Shown: positions 33,346 to 46,402, counted from the stretch's first letter. The stretch is DNA of 64,000 bases from Haberlea rhodopensis (GCA_907163345.1 CAJQUN010000230.1:248001-312000), one strand, 5' to 3'. Notes: generated from the letters alone by a model not told the origin. Numbers and translations: made by a program.

Positions 33346-35640
33346 GATTTTTTCGTCACAAATAAAAAAATTAAAGAATGTGTACACTTTATTTTGCTGT
33401 AAGTTGAGGTTTAAAAAATAGTTTTAATTATATTTTTTTAAAAAAACACTCATCCCTAATATGGAGATATAATAAGAAAAGGGTGGAGGAAGTGGGAATT
33501 CAAATTATAAATTATACTAGTTATATTTGTGAAAGAGTGGAAAACTGACTAAGCTACAACAACTAGCACAAATCTCCAATAATTCAAATTATTATCACAT
33601 ATTATAATAGTTATATTTGGCTGGTTTAAACATTAAAGAGTAATAATCCCAAATTTAATTTATTAATTATCTGACAATGAAATGCAATTATAGTCTATAG
33701 ATGTGTGCATTGCAATTGCAAGCGGGTGAAGACTTGCTTCTCAGGGATTTCGTCGACCATTCCAAGCTTTATTATTATTATTGGATTTATTTTATATATA
33801 TATATATATATATGTATATATTGATGTATGTTATGATCCGATCTATTTAAGAATTTTCAAGATCAATCACCATAAGGCCGTTGATTAACTGAGTTGAGTT
33901 GTGGTCTAGGCTTTTTACGTACTCAATACAATAAGCCCAACCTTTCCATGATATTTAATGAGCAATAATATTGGTTGGCCCGTACGGAAATTTAAGCCCC
34001 AAGATGAAAAAGTATTCTGTTCATGTGTTGAGTATTTAATTAATGGATTGATTATCATATTTATTGGTGTGTGTGTGTGTGTTCATATTGCAATTTATAG
34101 AAACAATAGTACTACTTTTTTTGAAAAAAATGAAGATGGAAGAATAGTGCCTCACTTGCCTCTTATATTTGGGAAATTCTTGTATAAACCGGGTTCCGTC
34201 ATACACCGACACATAAATATATATCTCTATGTATGCATATGCCTATATATGTATTGATATGACAGGATTCGATCCATATAATAATTTCCACTTTTATTTG
34301 GTTTGCATTGTATGATGAATTCAATGAGGTAACAATACATGGATGTTGCCGCTCTCACTCGGTTTCACACTTGACATAAAATTAGTCAATTGCTGACAAC
34401 GATAAGAAAGTCCCATGTAATTCAGCTCTTTGTTTTGATGTTCAATTGACCAACACCTTCCAATTGAACGTGTCAAAACAAATTACCGTAACAAAATAAT
34501 CCAAAATCCATTGTTATTCCCTGTGGTCGTCTTCGTCGAAAATACATCCCAAGAAACTCCATGTCAAAAGATTTTTTTTTAAAATCGTTAAAAAACTCAA
34601 TTTTTTACTACCCTAATCTATGGAATCTGTGCACGACAATCAACAGCAAATGGATGGGTCGTATTCACAACCAAGCAGACCACATATGATACTAATGTTA
34701 ACCAATCCTCCTGTACAAGCGCCAATGCAATCTTAGGTATATTGTGATAGACAAAGTAACATAGATGGGCAATCAATGAGAAAGCAGAAATAAAAGATCA
34801 CATGTCTGATCTGTGCTTTATTATGGAATGTCCTTGCATAAAGCAAAAAAGTGAAAGATGTAAAAGTTTCCTCCAAACTAGCTCATATGATCTTTTAAAA
34901 CAAACAAAAAAAAAACCAAATCTTATCCTATGGCCAAATCTAATCATAAGGCTATCAGTCTTTAGCAAGGCTATCAGTCTTTAGCACTAAACTAAGCACT
35001 CACCAAACAATATGGAAGATACGAACCAAACATCGAAAAGCCTATTTAGCACGACAAAACAAGGATTCCAAGAGAGGAAATGGAAGATGTGCACCCAAGT
35101 TTATGCCTTTTAGCTTAGTATCAATCCATAATAAAAAGAGTCGTGCATAATATAATCAAACCAGTCATTTATTCATGCGACGAGAGATGAAATGCACATT
35201 TAAAACGTACGTATCAGTCAACATTATTAGGGGGAGAAAGGCCCAAAAGTAGCATTTTTGTCTAATAACCATATACATCTTAATAATCTGATTAATTATG
35301 CATTTCATTTTGGGATGGTAGGAACTATAAAACATTATCCCGAGATGAACTCAGAAGGCCAATCACGCCAATTTGCAGGTTCACGTAAAAAGAAAATCAA
35401 CCCTACAATTCGTAGATTTTCCTATCCAAATAGAAAAAAGCATCACCAAAACTTGGAAAGACTATAATGCAACATTATCAACTTATCATTGAAGACAAGA
35501 TCGATTCATAATCGTGAGAATCCCCAACATACACCACTCCGCAACCCACTATGCAGAACATGGCCTAAAAAGTTACAGAATCATTTCAAGCAGCCCCATC
35601 AAAGTTAAAAGTAATAAGAAACAAAATTACATATAACTAA
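33346..35640. other. Intergenic DNA between the CAX and MAPKK genes
   Basis: AT-rich with a (TA)n tract near 33795-33825 and a (GT)n tract near 34068-34082. A duplicated AAGGCTATCAGTCTTTAGCA lies at 34948-34985. The last part should include the MAPKK 3' UTR. The 99-codon open frame starting at 33958 shows no family resemblance and is not accepted as a gene. Confidence 0.5.
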
Positions 35641-36684
35641 TCAAGAAGATGAAAAATGTGGCGGTGGAGGAGGTAATAATTGACGAGACTGATGAACCTG
35701 ATTGCTTCCACTTCCGTTGCTCCCCGGAGAAGCATACTGTATAATGAAAGGATGCCTCAAAAGCTGGCCAGCAGTCCATCGCCTAGCGGGATCCATCTGA
35801 AGACAGCAAGTAATAAAGTCCCTAAACTCACGACTAGCCGTGGCCGGTGCCTCTGGTGGCTGTGACATACAAATAGCAATCATAAGGCTAGCCCAATCAC
35901 CTTGCCTCCCAACAGCAAATGGGAACTTTCCCAAGTAAAATTCAAGAATGCTGACACCTAAGCTCCATATATCCCCTGCATAACCATCGTACTTGCCATG
36001 ATTAAGATCAGTGTTGATTCTTTCCGGGCTCATGTAAGCTATAGTCCCAACAGCTGAATTACAAGGATCCATTGTTTGAGCTAAAACTCGAGACACGCCG
36101 AAGTCAGCGATCTTGACATCTCTGCGGGAATTCATCAGTAAATTAGAGGGCTTGATGTCTCGATGAACGATTTTACGCTTGTGGAGATAATACAAACCGG
36201 AGAGAATCTGGCGAGTGAGATCGGATAGAGTGGGCTCATGGGGGATATGCGCACCTTCAAGAGAACCCTTGTCAAGGTACTCGAGGAGGACTTGAATTTC
36301 GCCATTTTGATCATATATGCTATGACATTTGACGACGTTGGTATTGTTGACGTCGCGGAGGATCTCGATTTCACGGAGCATCTGACGCCGTACCGATTCT
36401 TCGTGGTTGCCGTAAATCACTTTTAGAGCGTACAATTTGCCTGTGGGTCGATGGAGTACTTTGTACACAGTTCCTCCCGCACCGCTGCCGATGCGGCTGA
36501 TGCGGTCCAGATCAGCGTAGTTGAAGCCAACACTAGAGCCGGAGGAAGGGGCGGAGCTGGGTGGCAGAGGGAGAGGCACGGCGAGGGAAAAGTCTCGTTG
36601 GGGCAAAGGGAGGGTAAGGTCACGGATACGGCGGTTAGAACGATTGGAAGCGGCGGCGGACGGCGGCGGTTGAAGGGGTCTCAT
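35641..36684 (-). CDS. MKK4/5: MAP kinase kinase, group C (MKK4/MKK5 type)
   Basis: An intronless gene of 347 residues. The start is the ATG at 36684 (MRPLQPPPSAAAS). The upstream in-frame extension begins only with TTG and is not used. Residues 18-40 form a basic-hydrophobic MAPK docking site (RRIRDLTLPL). The kinase domain follows: glycine loop (GSGAGG, 66-71), Lys88, catalytic Asp176 in VHRDIKPSN and DFG Asp194. The activation loop has the plant MAPKK phosphosite pattern S/T-X5-S/T as TMDPCNS (Thr204, Ser210), then GTIAYMSPER. The C-terminus is a short Ser/Gln/Pro-rich tail. Group C MAPKKs activate MPK3/MPK6-type kinases in immunity, stress and stomatal development. MKK4 and MKK5 cannot be told apart here. 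Confidence 0.95.
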   Translation of the reverse strand: MRPLQPPPSAAASNRSNRRIRDLTLPLPQRDFSLAVPLPLPPSSAPSSGSSVGFNYADLDRISRIGSGAGGTVYKVLHRPTGKLYALKVIYGNHEESVRRQMLREIEILRDVNNTNVVKCHSIYDQNGEIQVLLEYLDKGSLEGAHIPHEPTLSDLTRQILSGLYYLHKRKIVHRDIKPSNLLMNSRRDVKIADFGVSRVLAQTMDPCNSAVGTIAYMSPERINTDLNHGKYDGYAGDIWSLGVSILEFYLGKFPFAVGRQGDWASLMIAICMSQPPEAPATASREFRDFITCCLQMDPARRWTAGQLLRHPFIIQYASPGSNGSGSNQVHQSRQLLPPPPPHFSSS

Positions 36685-37209
36685 TATACTTCGTATTAAC
36701 CAAAAAACAGCTCTCGAAGCCAAGGAAAAAAGGGTTTGCTTTCTTTACCGCGATACAGTACCTGGTTTTGTGAATGATCGCAAGTCAATATGCTAATAAA
36801 CGAATCATCCAAAGACTTTGAATACAATAAAGGATTGCTTGCAGAGAAAAATCAACCAACTCCATGGAAAACGAAGGGAGAAGAGGGGAGGAAGAAGGGT
36901 TGATTTCTTATTTGTCACACAAATGTGAAAATATAAGCAATGTTTGGTTTTCAATTTTATGTGTGGAGTAAATATTTTGAGAATCTATTTTGATTGATAA
37001 AAAAATATGTTCTAATATTGTTTCAGAAAAATATAATGATATTTTGAATTAAATATAATGATATTATTGAGAGATATAGAAATTAATAATAATATAGACG
37101 TTAAATAATAAAAATAAATTAATGGTTATTTTATTTAAAAAATTAAATTTGGAGAATTGAGAACAAATATTGGGACACCTCAGTTTAAATTTTTTTTGTT
37201 ATTTTTTAT

Positions 37210-37252
<43 letters not shown>

Positions 37253-38424
37253 ATGTGTATAATATAATTTCTTAACTAAATGCAAATGCCTTTTGTATTA
37301 TTTCTCCGAATTATTTCGTGAATAATTCGATTATTGTCGAATTTAAATTCTTTTGGGTTTGTTCGAAAATTCAAGAATAGGTTGACGAGTCTTTTTATAA
37401 CTATAGTTATTTATTATATGCTAAATAAATATTATCCATATCTATATTATTTATAAAGCATGAGATCCTTAATAATATAATCTCTTTGGCGAAGTTTTTC
37501 ACTTCAAACTAAAAAGATGGTTAATAAAGATTTTAAATTTATTCAAAACAATTCACCATTTTTTTAACAAATCTATATCTTTTGACAGCTCCTATAGAAT
37601 AACTATATTATAATATCACTCTCACCAGTTTGTAATAGATATAAAAAAAATTACAATTCTGTCTCTCCTTTGATTTAACATAAAAATAATAGTTCTTTTA
37701 TTAGTAGGTGAGGTAGATGTTATTGTTAAACTAAGAGAGATTTATATGTAATTCACCCGTCATTTAACTTCAAATTCTTCCTAATTTGCACTTGTAATTC
37801 ATAAATTTTCCCTTCTCTTTCTAATTGAGATTTAAAACATACTTTCAAGCTGACGATCGAATCAGGCGACTTAAATGCTAGAACCCGTGTTGAGTACTTA
37901 ATTTACAATAACACTTTGCACCTAGTGAGAAAACAAATAGATCCTAGGACCTTGCAGCCCAATGACACCCCATTTTCCAAGTCTAGTACCGGATCATAAT
38001 TATGTGAAGATATTTCATGCAGTGCCCCCAGAAGTCAACTGTCAAGCCAGACAAGAAATCATGCCTTTGTAAATATAAGTTCCAAACTACGTATACACCT
38101 GGTTTCATTGGAATCAAAAGGATTTTTCCGGCTTTAAAGAAGTCGGGGCGAATTAGTTCAACCTAACTCTAATATTTAGTGTCTCAACACTTATTAACAG
38201 ATACATTTTAACCAAAAAAGCATATAGAATAACAATTAATATGCGAAATAAAAGTTGGGGTGGACGAATGGGAAGAGTAATTCAAAAGAAACAGCTTCCA
38301 CGCAAAACTAAAGTCTACAGCCGACAGAGTCAACACGTATTACATTGCATATTACCAGGTTTTGCAGGTACATGAATACAAAGTATGCAATAAACAGAGT
38401 ATATCTGACCTGCAAGCATACCTT
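36685..38424. other. Intergenic DNA upstream of the MAPKK
   Basis: The first 230 bp are the MAPKK leader and promoter side. The remainder is AT-rich with a (TA)n/(TG)n tract near 37210-37260. No gene is seen. The last part is the 3' flank of the WLM protease gene. Confidence 0.5.
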
Positions 38425-40077
38425 TCAGGTACCAAGATATGGACCAGGAGTGGAGATAGGAGGGCCATAAGAGTATCTCCATTCCCCACAAGCCATGCAT
38501 CTATCTGCTTCGAAGCTGTTATCAAGGGTACACAATTTGCACGACCAGACTTTTAACTTCTTGTAATTTCCAATGGCTTTATTCTTTGGGGTTCCACAAG
38601 CTTCACATGTAAGAGCTAGTTTCTGTAATCAATAAACTGTATCAGTAGAATCCAAATACCAAACATCCTGAGACCATGGCTGGTCCCTGCAATGTCGACA
38701 AGCATTTGAACAGAGCATTTCAATTCCATTAAGTCAAAGAACATGTTAATAGAAGCTATAAGCAGTATCAGCGAAAAATAAATATATAAATCATGTGGAC
38801 CTCTATAGCTGCTAAATATGAACTTGAAAGATATTTGTTGATCAAGTGGAGGACAAAAATTTTGCGAAAACAACCACCACATTCAAAACAAACAAGAATC
38901 CGGAAGCAGTGAACATTACCTGATTTAACAAGGTACATGTTGTGCACTGCCACATCACATCATCTTTTCTACCCTGCATGGATATGGGTTCAACAAATGA
39001 AGTTCGAGTAGATCTATCACCCTGTATAACCAGAACTTCCGAGCTTTTAGAGGATCCCCCACTCTCAATTGATTTGGATCCACACCACAAATCATCGTGT
39101 AATCTTCTTTCTGCAGCCATTGCTGCTGCTTGGATTGGGCTTAGTGCAGCTTTAATGCTGTTATCACCGCCGAGGCGCTTAGGCCCATGAGACAATAAAC
39201 CTTCACCCTGTGCCCTGGTCTCTGCAGCAGCCCGAGCTTTATCGCGCAGCAAAGATAAAGGAGGCTGACGAGAATACCCACCCAATCTTCTCCCCGGAAG
39301 ATCAAATCCTTGCCCGCTTCCAGTAAGGCCTTTGGCCATAAGTTCTTCACATTCCTAAAGAACCAGAAAATCTTATCAAATGAATAATAACTATCTAGCA
39401 GAATGAAGAAGGGAATATCAGTCCACATCAAATGAATGCCTATGCCAATTGATCAACCACTAGAAGAAACATTTAACATACACAATCTAAAGAACTTAAG
39501 GGACATCCATCGTCCGGGTTCTATAACCCAAGATGAGAACTTTGAACCAAAAAAGGCATTAAAAAAGCAATATAGTCAAGAGGCCAAGTCGTAGAAGTTT
39601 AGCACACAAAAAAAGAGAACTAAAATTACAACCTTTCTAATTTCATCCAAAAGATTGTAAAAATCAGTATTATGAGGACCATATTCAATGTGACAGAGCT
39701 CATGAAGCAAGGTATCGACAATCTGCTCATAAGGAAAAAAATCCCACTCGTTGTTCGGTCTACGCAGTCTCAACTTAATCTCGATACCTCCTCCAATATT
39801 CAGCCCTAAAAGAGATGGATTCGCCGGCCTGCAAATTATGTCTCTCAGATAAGCACATAGACTAAGCATGAGGAACAAAAGAGTAAAAACATAAAGGGAA
39901 TGTAAGGAACGCCACATTCTACCAAAACTCAGATAGAACCCTGACTTTCCACTTTCTTTTCCGCATGATTGGTTGCACTTGCTTCGCTACCTTATCAAGA
40001 ATTTCCCTAGCTTCATCTTCCCGGACTTTCTTAAGAGGTCTAACTTCCCAAACTTTGTTAAGATCATTGAGGTCCAT
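38425..40077 (-). CDS. WSS1A: WLM-domain DNA-dependent metalloprotease (WSS1/SPRTN-like)
   Basis: Four exons join in frame to 327 residues: 39923-40077, 39633-39828, 38920-39354 and 38425-38622. The WLM domain holds the zinc-protease signature HELCHIEYGPH (His94, Glu95, His98, His104). It is followed by an Ala/Arg-rich linker and two RanBP2-type zinc fingers: WQCTTCTLLN...CEAC (residues 252-271) and WSCKLCTLDN...CMAC (288-307). The first finger is split by the last intron, so the last exon is short and easily missed. WSS1/SPRTN proteases cut proteins crosslinked to DNA; the zinc fingers are expected to bind ubiquitin or SUMO chains or DNA. The architecture matches the plant WSS1A gene. An apparent tryptophan (codon 52) spans the first intron where relatives often have another residue. 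Confidence 0.93.
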
Positions 40078-41560
40078 GAGGACTGCCCAAAATCCCAACC
40101 AAACTGAAGAGAGGTAAATTCCAATAAGTTAGTCATAAATAAATAGCGAGCCATGTAATTTTTAGTCATTCAAGATCTAATCAAATCATAATTATAAAAG
40201 CTGATTTAATTTAATTATGCTCCCAAATCCATGTCATTACAACTAGAACATCCCAAAAAACAAACTGAATTCATCTGACTGCTACTTGATAATCGCAACA
40301 CTCTCGCTATTGTCTTGCAAAGTAACTGATTTTACAGGGTGCGGTCACGGAAACAACACAGATTATCTTTCCCATTCAAAATTACGAAATCTTCACTAAT
40401 CTTAGCCCAACTGAGAAAAATTAATAAACAAATCTCAAGAACTCTTTTGTGACTTCAGCAAAAAACACAACAATCAAATTACACGACACGAAAAGCTTCA
40501 TATGCAAGCAGGATAATCATCGCACAAGATAACAGGGAGATATTAAGAAATATGGGATGTACCTGGAAATTGGAATGCAAACCACAAATAATATTAACTC
40601 CAAATGAGGTTTATTTGCCAGGGAAACCGAGACAAATTGGTAATCACCCTAGTTACGCATAATTTTCACCAATTATGAAAATTATTTAATATAAGCAAAT
40701 TATTTATTTATTCCCCTATTTCAAAAAATTCATATCCATAAAACAAAATAATAAATCCTTCAAACAAAAAACACAGTAATAAACTTGTTTTTTTATAAAA
40801 GATTTATTTTATCAAAATTTCAAACAAACAATTCATTTTTGTCTATCTAATGAATACTTTCTAAGTTTTCTAAATGATATTTTTGAAAAATTATAAAATT
40901 TGACTACAAATATTTTCTTTCGAAGGTATTGATTATCAATCTAGAAGAGAGTATTGATTAATGTAAGGCTTTCAGGAACCGTTAGATATGTGAAATTGAA
41001 CTGAGTTTCCCACCAAAATTCTAATGCCCTCTCTGTCACGTCTTAGGTCCAGGTCCATGCAAGTGTGACTGTACAATGAGCTCATATAGAAAAAACTTCG
41101 TATTCGTCATCGCTATACGAAAATGGTTAATCTGGATTGCTATAGAAGTCAATTGTAACCCATTTTTATTAATTTTAAAATTTTATTCACAATCAATGAA
41201 AAACAAGAGTATTATAATCACAACACGTTCTAACTCATTGATCTATCAGCATCTGGAATCTAGAGGTGGCTCACATCATGTATCACTTTACCCCACAGGT
41301 TCAAGAGGTGACTCCCATACACGTAGCACTTTGCCCCGAAACCCCAGAGCTCCTCCTCCTCCTCCTCATTTTCTCTTGCACATACTATTCCATCTATGAG
41401 ACCAACGAATTCCAAGCACAATGGCGGAAAGACCATATTTTCTTTGGCCCCAGTTTTAGTTTTCTTGATGTTCAACACTCTCAATTCCCTCCCCAAACTG
41501 CAATCCCAACAAAATTCCCTTTTACTCATCTCAGACTTACCGACGAAATTCATATTGTAT

Positions 41561-41562
<2 letters not shown>
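40078..41562. other. Upstream region of the WLM protease gene and intergenic DNA
   Basis: Likely contains a 5' UTR exon and the promoter of the minus-strand gene. The rest is AT-rich. A CT/GA-rich stretch at 41340-41380 is low complexity. No gene. Confidence 0.5.

Positions 41563-41625
<63 letters not shown>
41563..41625. repeat. (AT)n microsatellite
   Basis: About 31 uninterrupted AT dinucleotides. Confidence 0.95.
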
Positions 41626-41627
<2 letters not shown>

Positions 41628-42227
41628 AGGAATAATTTGCAACACGCGTGTATTACGTGTGCTATGCAAGTCCGCGACTTGTACCATTATGAGGTATCTA
41701 AGCCGGAAGCCGCTATAGCATATTAGATTGTTCAGCTTTTGATTTATCCAGAAATCTGGCTATTGATGTATCTTTTTTTATATTTTTTTCAAAAAATCAT
41801 CCTTTCTGACAATGATATTCAGTGTCTCAATCATTCAAGAGATGTGTATTTCTTCTAGACTTTTATCGACTTTTAATGACTTTTTTTAAATGATTGACTT
41901 TTGTGGAGTTGATTGATTTCTATTGACTTATAAAATTCGATCGAGTTATAAAAATATTTTCATAGACTCTTGTAAACTTTTTTCATAGAATTCTATAGAG
42001 ATATTTGTATACTTTCATAGAATTCTGTAGATTTTGAAACTTATAATTGATTTCTTTAAACTAGCAATTGAACATGAATAATCTTTTCAACATAAAATAA
42101 TTTTTTTCGATTAATATAAATAAATTTACTTATTTAAAATCTCTCATTTTGATTTATGAAAATCAATGAATAAATCACAATTCAATGTTGAAATCAAGAT
42201 GTTAATAATTCAAGTCAGTTCAACAAT

Positions 42228-43115
42228 TCATTCGTTAACAATTTGCTCAACATCACTCCACATTTGAGTGGCTATATCCCTCCATGCGTTATCGTTCTCT
42301 CGTTGTTGTTCTTGAGTAACAAAGAATGAATCAAAGTCATCTTCATAAACTTGTTCTGATGAAGATGGTGAGGCTTCATTATCTGGTTCAACTGAAAATT
42401 CGTCAGAACGATACTCCTTACGAAGAAAATTGTGTAATCTGGCACAAACCAATACAAGCTCTGCTTGTTTTGGATACGGAAATGGAGGAGCCATTTTGAA
42501 TATTGTGAGTCGAGATTTAAATATAACAAATATTCTCTCAATGACGTTCCTCAAATAAGCATGATGAAGATTAAACAACTCTTTTGCATCTTCAGGGTGA
42601 CGACCTTGGCCAGTGAATTCTTGAAGATGATAACGTACACCTCTAATGCTAATTAATGCTTTCAACACTTTGTTGAAGTTTTGGCTAGTATTGTATTGTG
42701 ATCGACCAAAATATTTTACGAATCAAACAATATCTAGTATTTTGACCGACAATGAGTAAAACATTGGCAAACATTTCTTCAACACAAATATATCTTGTAT
42801 CTTGTAAATATGTTTTTTTCTCTAAGGATGTTGCACAATTTTAAAAAGACATCGGGGCACATTCTATAAACTTCTCGAAAGTTTATTGGATCATCTTTTT
42901 AATATTTTATGAATATACACGTATCCACTTGTAGTTATTGATCGTCTAATTAAGGGACGATGAACATGTTCATGATGCATACTAGTTATATGCTCGTTTA
43001 ACACATATATGATCCCAAAAAGTTCCACCAACAAATACCCAACAGTTTCGTGTGGCTCTTCTTCAAATTCATCTCTCATTTGTTCATCTACTTCATGCAC
43101 GTTGACATTTGACAT
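42228..43115 (-). pseudogene. PIF/Harbinger transposase with catalytic core deleted
   Basis: The 5' part (43115 to about 42680) shows the N-terminal region of Harbinger transposases, with stops and frame changes: RRSITTSGYVYIH, then CVEEM-like and FGRSQYNTSQNF-like stretches. The 3' part (42668-42228) is an open 146-codon C-terminal region: GVRYHLQEFTGQGRHPE, ELFNLHHAYLRNVIER and LVLVCARLHNFLR. The central DDE nuclease segment that should lie between FNKVLKA and SIRGVRYHL is missing, so the copy cannot encode active transposase. The last Glu-containing helix (NVIER) is still visible. Confidence 0.85.
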
Positions 43116-43289
43116 TTAAATAATCACCTGACATCAAACAAAGAATTAAAATAAAAGAAACTCTACGAATTTATGAAAAAATATCTCATGTCAAACCAAA
43201 ATAAGAATTTTTTAGTAAACAATCTAAAAATTGTCGAATTAGAAATAATTTAAAAGCTGATAAGTAAACTAATCATGTCAAGAATCACT

Positions 43290-44260
43290 CATTCGTTTAA
43301 TTTATAGTCAATCCATCCTGAATGTTCTTCGATTGTCATTTTGAAGAAATCCATCTTCTTTGATCTAGTATTTATCAAGTCAAGCACCTTGTACCGAGTA
43401 CGATTATCCAAATTCAGGACCTCCTTGATGGCATCCCAACAACTTTCGTCTACATTGCTAAATGATTCTATCTTAGAAGCTACATTCTCAAGGGTATTAG
43501 AGAGCCTACATATAACATATGGGTCAGTATTCTTGAATGTCGTTGATTGTGCTTCAAACTCAGTCCTATTTCATTTCCTTGTTGCTACTGGGACCTCTGA
43601 ACCATGGGATGAGAGAGTAATGATGAAGCGGAGTCCTAAAAAATTGGAGGTTGATATGAAGATTCTTGCATATTGTTTTGTATGAATTCACCACTATTAT
43701 AATCAAACATGTAATCACCTAATAAATTAATATCTCTATTTTCTTCCATCTCACATATTCTTGCATCTATTCCCAACTGCAATGTTCAAATCTTCATAAT
43801 CCCCAAAAGTGTCTATCCAATAATGTTCATGTTTAGGGTGAGACTGACCAAAAAAACACACATAAGAAGTGTTAAAACTAATTCTAATTCTAATTGTCTA
43901 TATAAACTTAATTTGAAAATTCTCACCTTAAAATAATCCTCACATATTTCATCACTAGCTGTGAATTTCTTTATCACAGGATCTCATCCAAAACCAAAGT
44001 TATGACGTGTAAGCTTACAATAGTTGTTGTATCGTTGTTTATACCATTTCAAACGGCTTTGATATTGTATAAAAGTCTTTTGACACCCAAGCTTTGTGTT
44101 AAGAGCAGGAAGTATACTTTTTCTATCGTTCTTTTGTTTAATATATCATTCCTATCACGCCATTCTCGAGTTGCAGCATCAAGCATAAGTTTTAGCAATT
44201 CATTGCTTTCCACAATCGTCCACACATTATATTTTGCTTGTGAATCTCCAATTGATAATA
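43290..44260 (-). pseudogene. Harbinger-associated Myb/SANT-like protein (ORF1), degraded
   Basis: On the minus strand, segments in changing frames give the Myb/SANT-like DNA-binding region (ESNELLKLMLDAATREWRD, then LTRHNFGFG-like and KKFTASDEICEDYFK). A probable intron starts at a GTGAG near 43926. A C-terminal block follows (SCWDAIKEVLNLDNRTRYK and KKMDFFKMTIEEHSGWI, around 43300-43450). Several stop codons interrupt it. Such proteins help the Harbinger transposase enter the nucleus and bind the element ends. Confidence 0.8.
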
Positions 44261-44509
44261 CTTATTGAGTATGCATAAAATAAAACAGATCCAAAGTAAG
44301 GGCAAATCATCCAAACTAAGGGCAAATCATCAGAACTAAATAAAATATGTTGATAAAATAAGCAAGAAAACAAAATAAACATGACAAATGGACTTCAATA
44401 ACCAACAGATTTTATACCCAAAAGACTGCAATGGATCACAATTATTGACTTCCAAAGCAGTTAGATCAATTATTATCATTAAAGATAAATATAATCAATA
44501 AAACAATAA

Positions 44510-46402
44510 CTCCGCCAGTGATATACATCATTGGTGATATGGATCACTTATGATATGTATCACTGTCTGTCCCAAGCCAGGGTAAATGAGGAGGTTGGTG
44601 GTAGGCCTGTGACAGCCAGCCGGATAAATTAGTCACATCTCAATGACATGAACTATAATATGAATTGCGTTGGGGAGTTCACTACACAGCGACGCGCTGC
44701 ACCGGATCCCGGGTGAGTGATAAGTGGGCAAGGGCTGCTAGGTCGTCGCCCATAAGCGACACGCCACATCGACGCCTGGGTGTGGTCAACTGAGCAAGGG
44801 TTCCCTAACCTCGAGCGAGTGGGGATAAAGAAGTTAGCTTGAAGCCAAGACCAAAGGATTCGTTTAGCCTCTTAGAATGTAGGAACCTTACCAGTAGATT
44901 ATCAGAGTTAGTAGAGACGATGAGTAGAAGAAAAGTAGTATTATGTGTCTGCAGGAGACTAAATGGGTATGTGAGAAAGCCAAAACTATAGCTCCTTGGG
45001 GCTATAAATTTTGGTACATAGGTAAGGAGAAGAATCGTAATAGGGTAGGTGTAATCGTAGAAAACAAACTACTTGAGTATGTAGTGGAAGTTAGGAGGAA
45101 TGGAGATATGATAATGTTAGTTAAGCTAGTTTTAGGCAATGATATTTTTAATATCATTAGTGTCTATGCACCCGAAATTGGTCTAGAGGAGGCTATTAAA
45201 CGAAAATTTTGGGAGGATCTAGACGACGTAGTGCAAGGAATACCCCATAATGAGAAAATCTTCATCGGGTGAGATTTCAATGGCCACGTAGGTTCTGATC
45301 GGGATGGTTATGAGAGTGTTCATGGAGGCTATTGCTTTGGGGACAGGAACGTCGCATGTAATTCACTTTTGGATTTTGTCATGTCATATGACTTAGTCCT
45401 AGCGAATACATGGTTCAAGAAGAGGTCCTCTCATCTAGTTACTTTTAGAAGTGGGTTTAGTGCAACCCAAATAGATTTCTTTTTGGTTAGAAGTATAGAT
45501 AGAATTAAATGCTTGGATTGTAAGGTAATTCCAGGAGAGAGTGTAGTTACGCAACACCGACTTTTAGTTTTAGATGTTAGGATTAAGAATAAGGCTACTA
45601 GAATTAAGCATAAGCCCACCATAATATCCAATGGAGAGAGACTTTGGAATCCAATGGTTTTAGATTAAGGAGGTCTAAAACGAAATATATGGAGTGCAGA
45701 TTTAGTGGTCGTTCCTTTCGGGATTTCAGTGTTGTAGCACTTGGTGGTCAAGAGGTATAAATGAGCACCAAGTTTCGATACCTAGGTTCAGTTATCCAAA
45801 AGGATGAAGAGATTGACAGCGACGTTAACCACATGATTTAGGCTGGTTGAAATGGAGAAACACCACCGGAGTTCTATGCGACCGTAATATCCCGCTGAAA
45901 TTGAAGGAAAAGTTTTATAGAACCGCCGTTAGACCCGCAATGTTGTATGGTACGGAATGTTGGGCACCAAAGAGGAATCACATCCAAAAGATGAGTGTGG
46001 CAGAGATGCGTATGCTTCGTTGGATGTGCGGTAAAAATAGAAAAGATAAACTAAGGAATGAAGATATTCGAGCTGAAGTATGTGTAGCTTGTATAGAAGA
46101 GAAGATGCAAGAAAGCCGCTTACGCTGGTTTGGTCATGTTCGACATAGGCCCAGCAGTGCACCTGTGCATCGAGTGGAGTCCATGGATTTCGGCCAGTTC
46201 ACGAGAGCAAGAGGACGACCGAAGAAGACATGGCTCGAAGTTATACGCAACGATTTGGAGTGCAAGGGGATTACATAAGATATGTTGACTGATAGAAGCG
46301 TTTGGAGAAGACTGACGCATGTGTCCGACCCGACTTGATTCTCTCTCTTGTTCATGTAGCATACCCCAATTCATTGGGATTAAAGGCTTACTTGTTGTTG
46401 TT
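44510..46402 (+). mobile_element. RTE-type LINE with 21-bp target duplication
   Basis: The element lies between two copies of a 21-bp direct repeat starting ATATAATCAATAAAACAATA (44489-44509 and 46403-46423). It contains an endonuclease domain, an RNA-polymerase-independent 5' leader, the last part of an RT protein and a 3' end CCAATTCATTGGGATTAAAGG followed by TTG repeats, the hallmark of plant RTE elements. At 1893 bp it is about 1.4 kb short of full length because most of the RT is deleted. Confidence 0.93.
44943..46278 (+). pseudogene. RTE LINE polyprotein: endonuclease plus RT C-terminal part
   Basis: 44943-45668 encodes an apurinic-type endonuclease. LQETKW holds the metal-binding Glu, then VYAPEIG, DFNGHVGSD (after a TGA stop at 45270) and ATQIDFFLV follow. 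The RT palm and its catalytic motif are absent. 45847-46278 encodes the conserved C-terminal region (LKEKFYRTAVRPAMLYGTEC, MRMLRWMCG, RLRWFGHVRHRP, RGRPKKTWLEV). In between, degraded remnants such as KFRYLGSVIQKDEEI are visible out of frame. The protein is non-functional. Confidence 0.9.

Noticed and set aside
33958..34257. 99-codon frame with a hydrophobic stretch
   Set aside because: Spans a GT microsatellite and AT-rich DNA; no homology seen.
38616..38882. Apparent extra exon of the WSS1-like gene with acceptor at about 38685
   Set aside because: It would bring a stop after 14 codons, whereas the exon at 38425-38622 continues the zinc finger in frame.
41266..41718. 150-codon frame with a poly Ile-Tyr tract
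   Set aside because: The tract is the translated AT microsatellite; overlapping frames in all phases behave the same way.
43341..43685. 114-codon + strand frame
   Set aside because: Antisense of the Harbinger Myb/SANT-like pseudogene.
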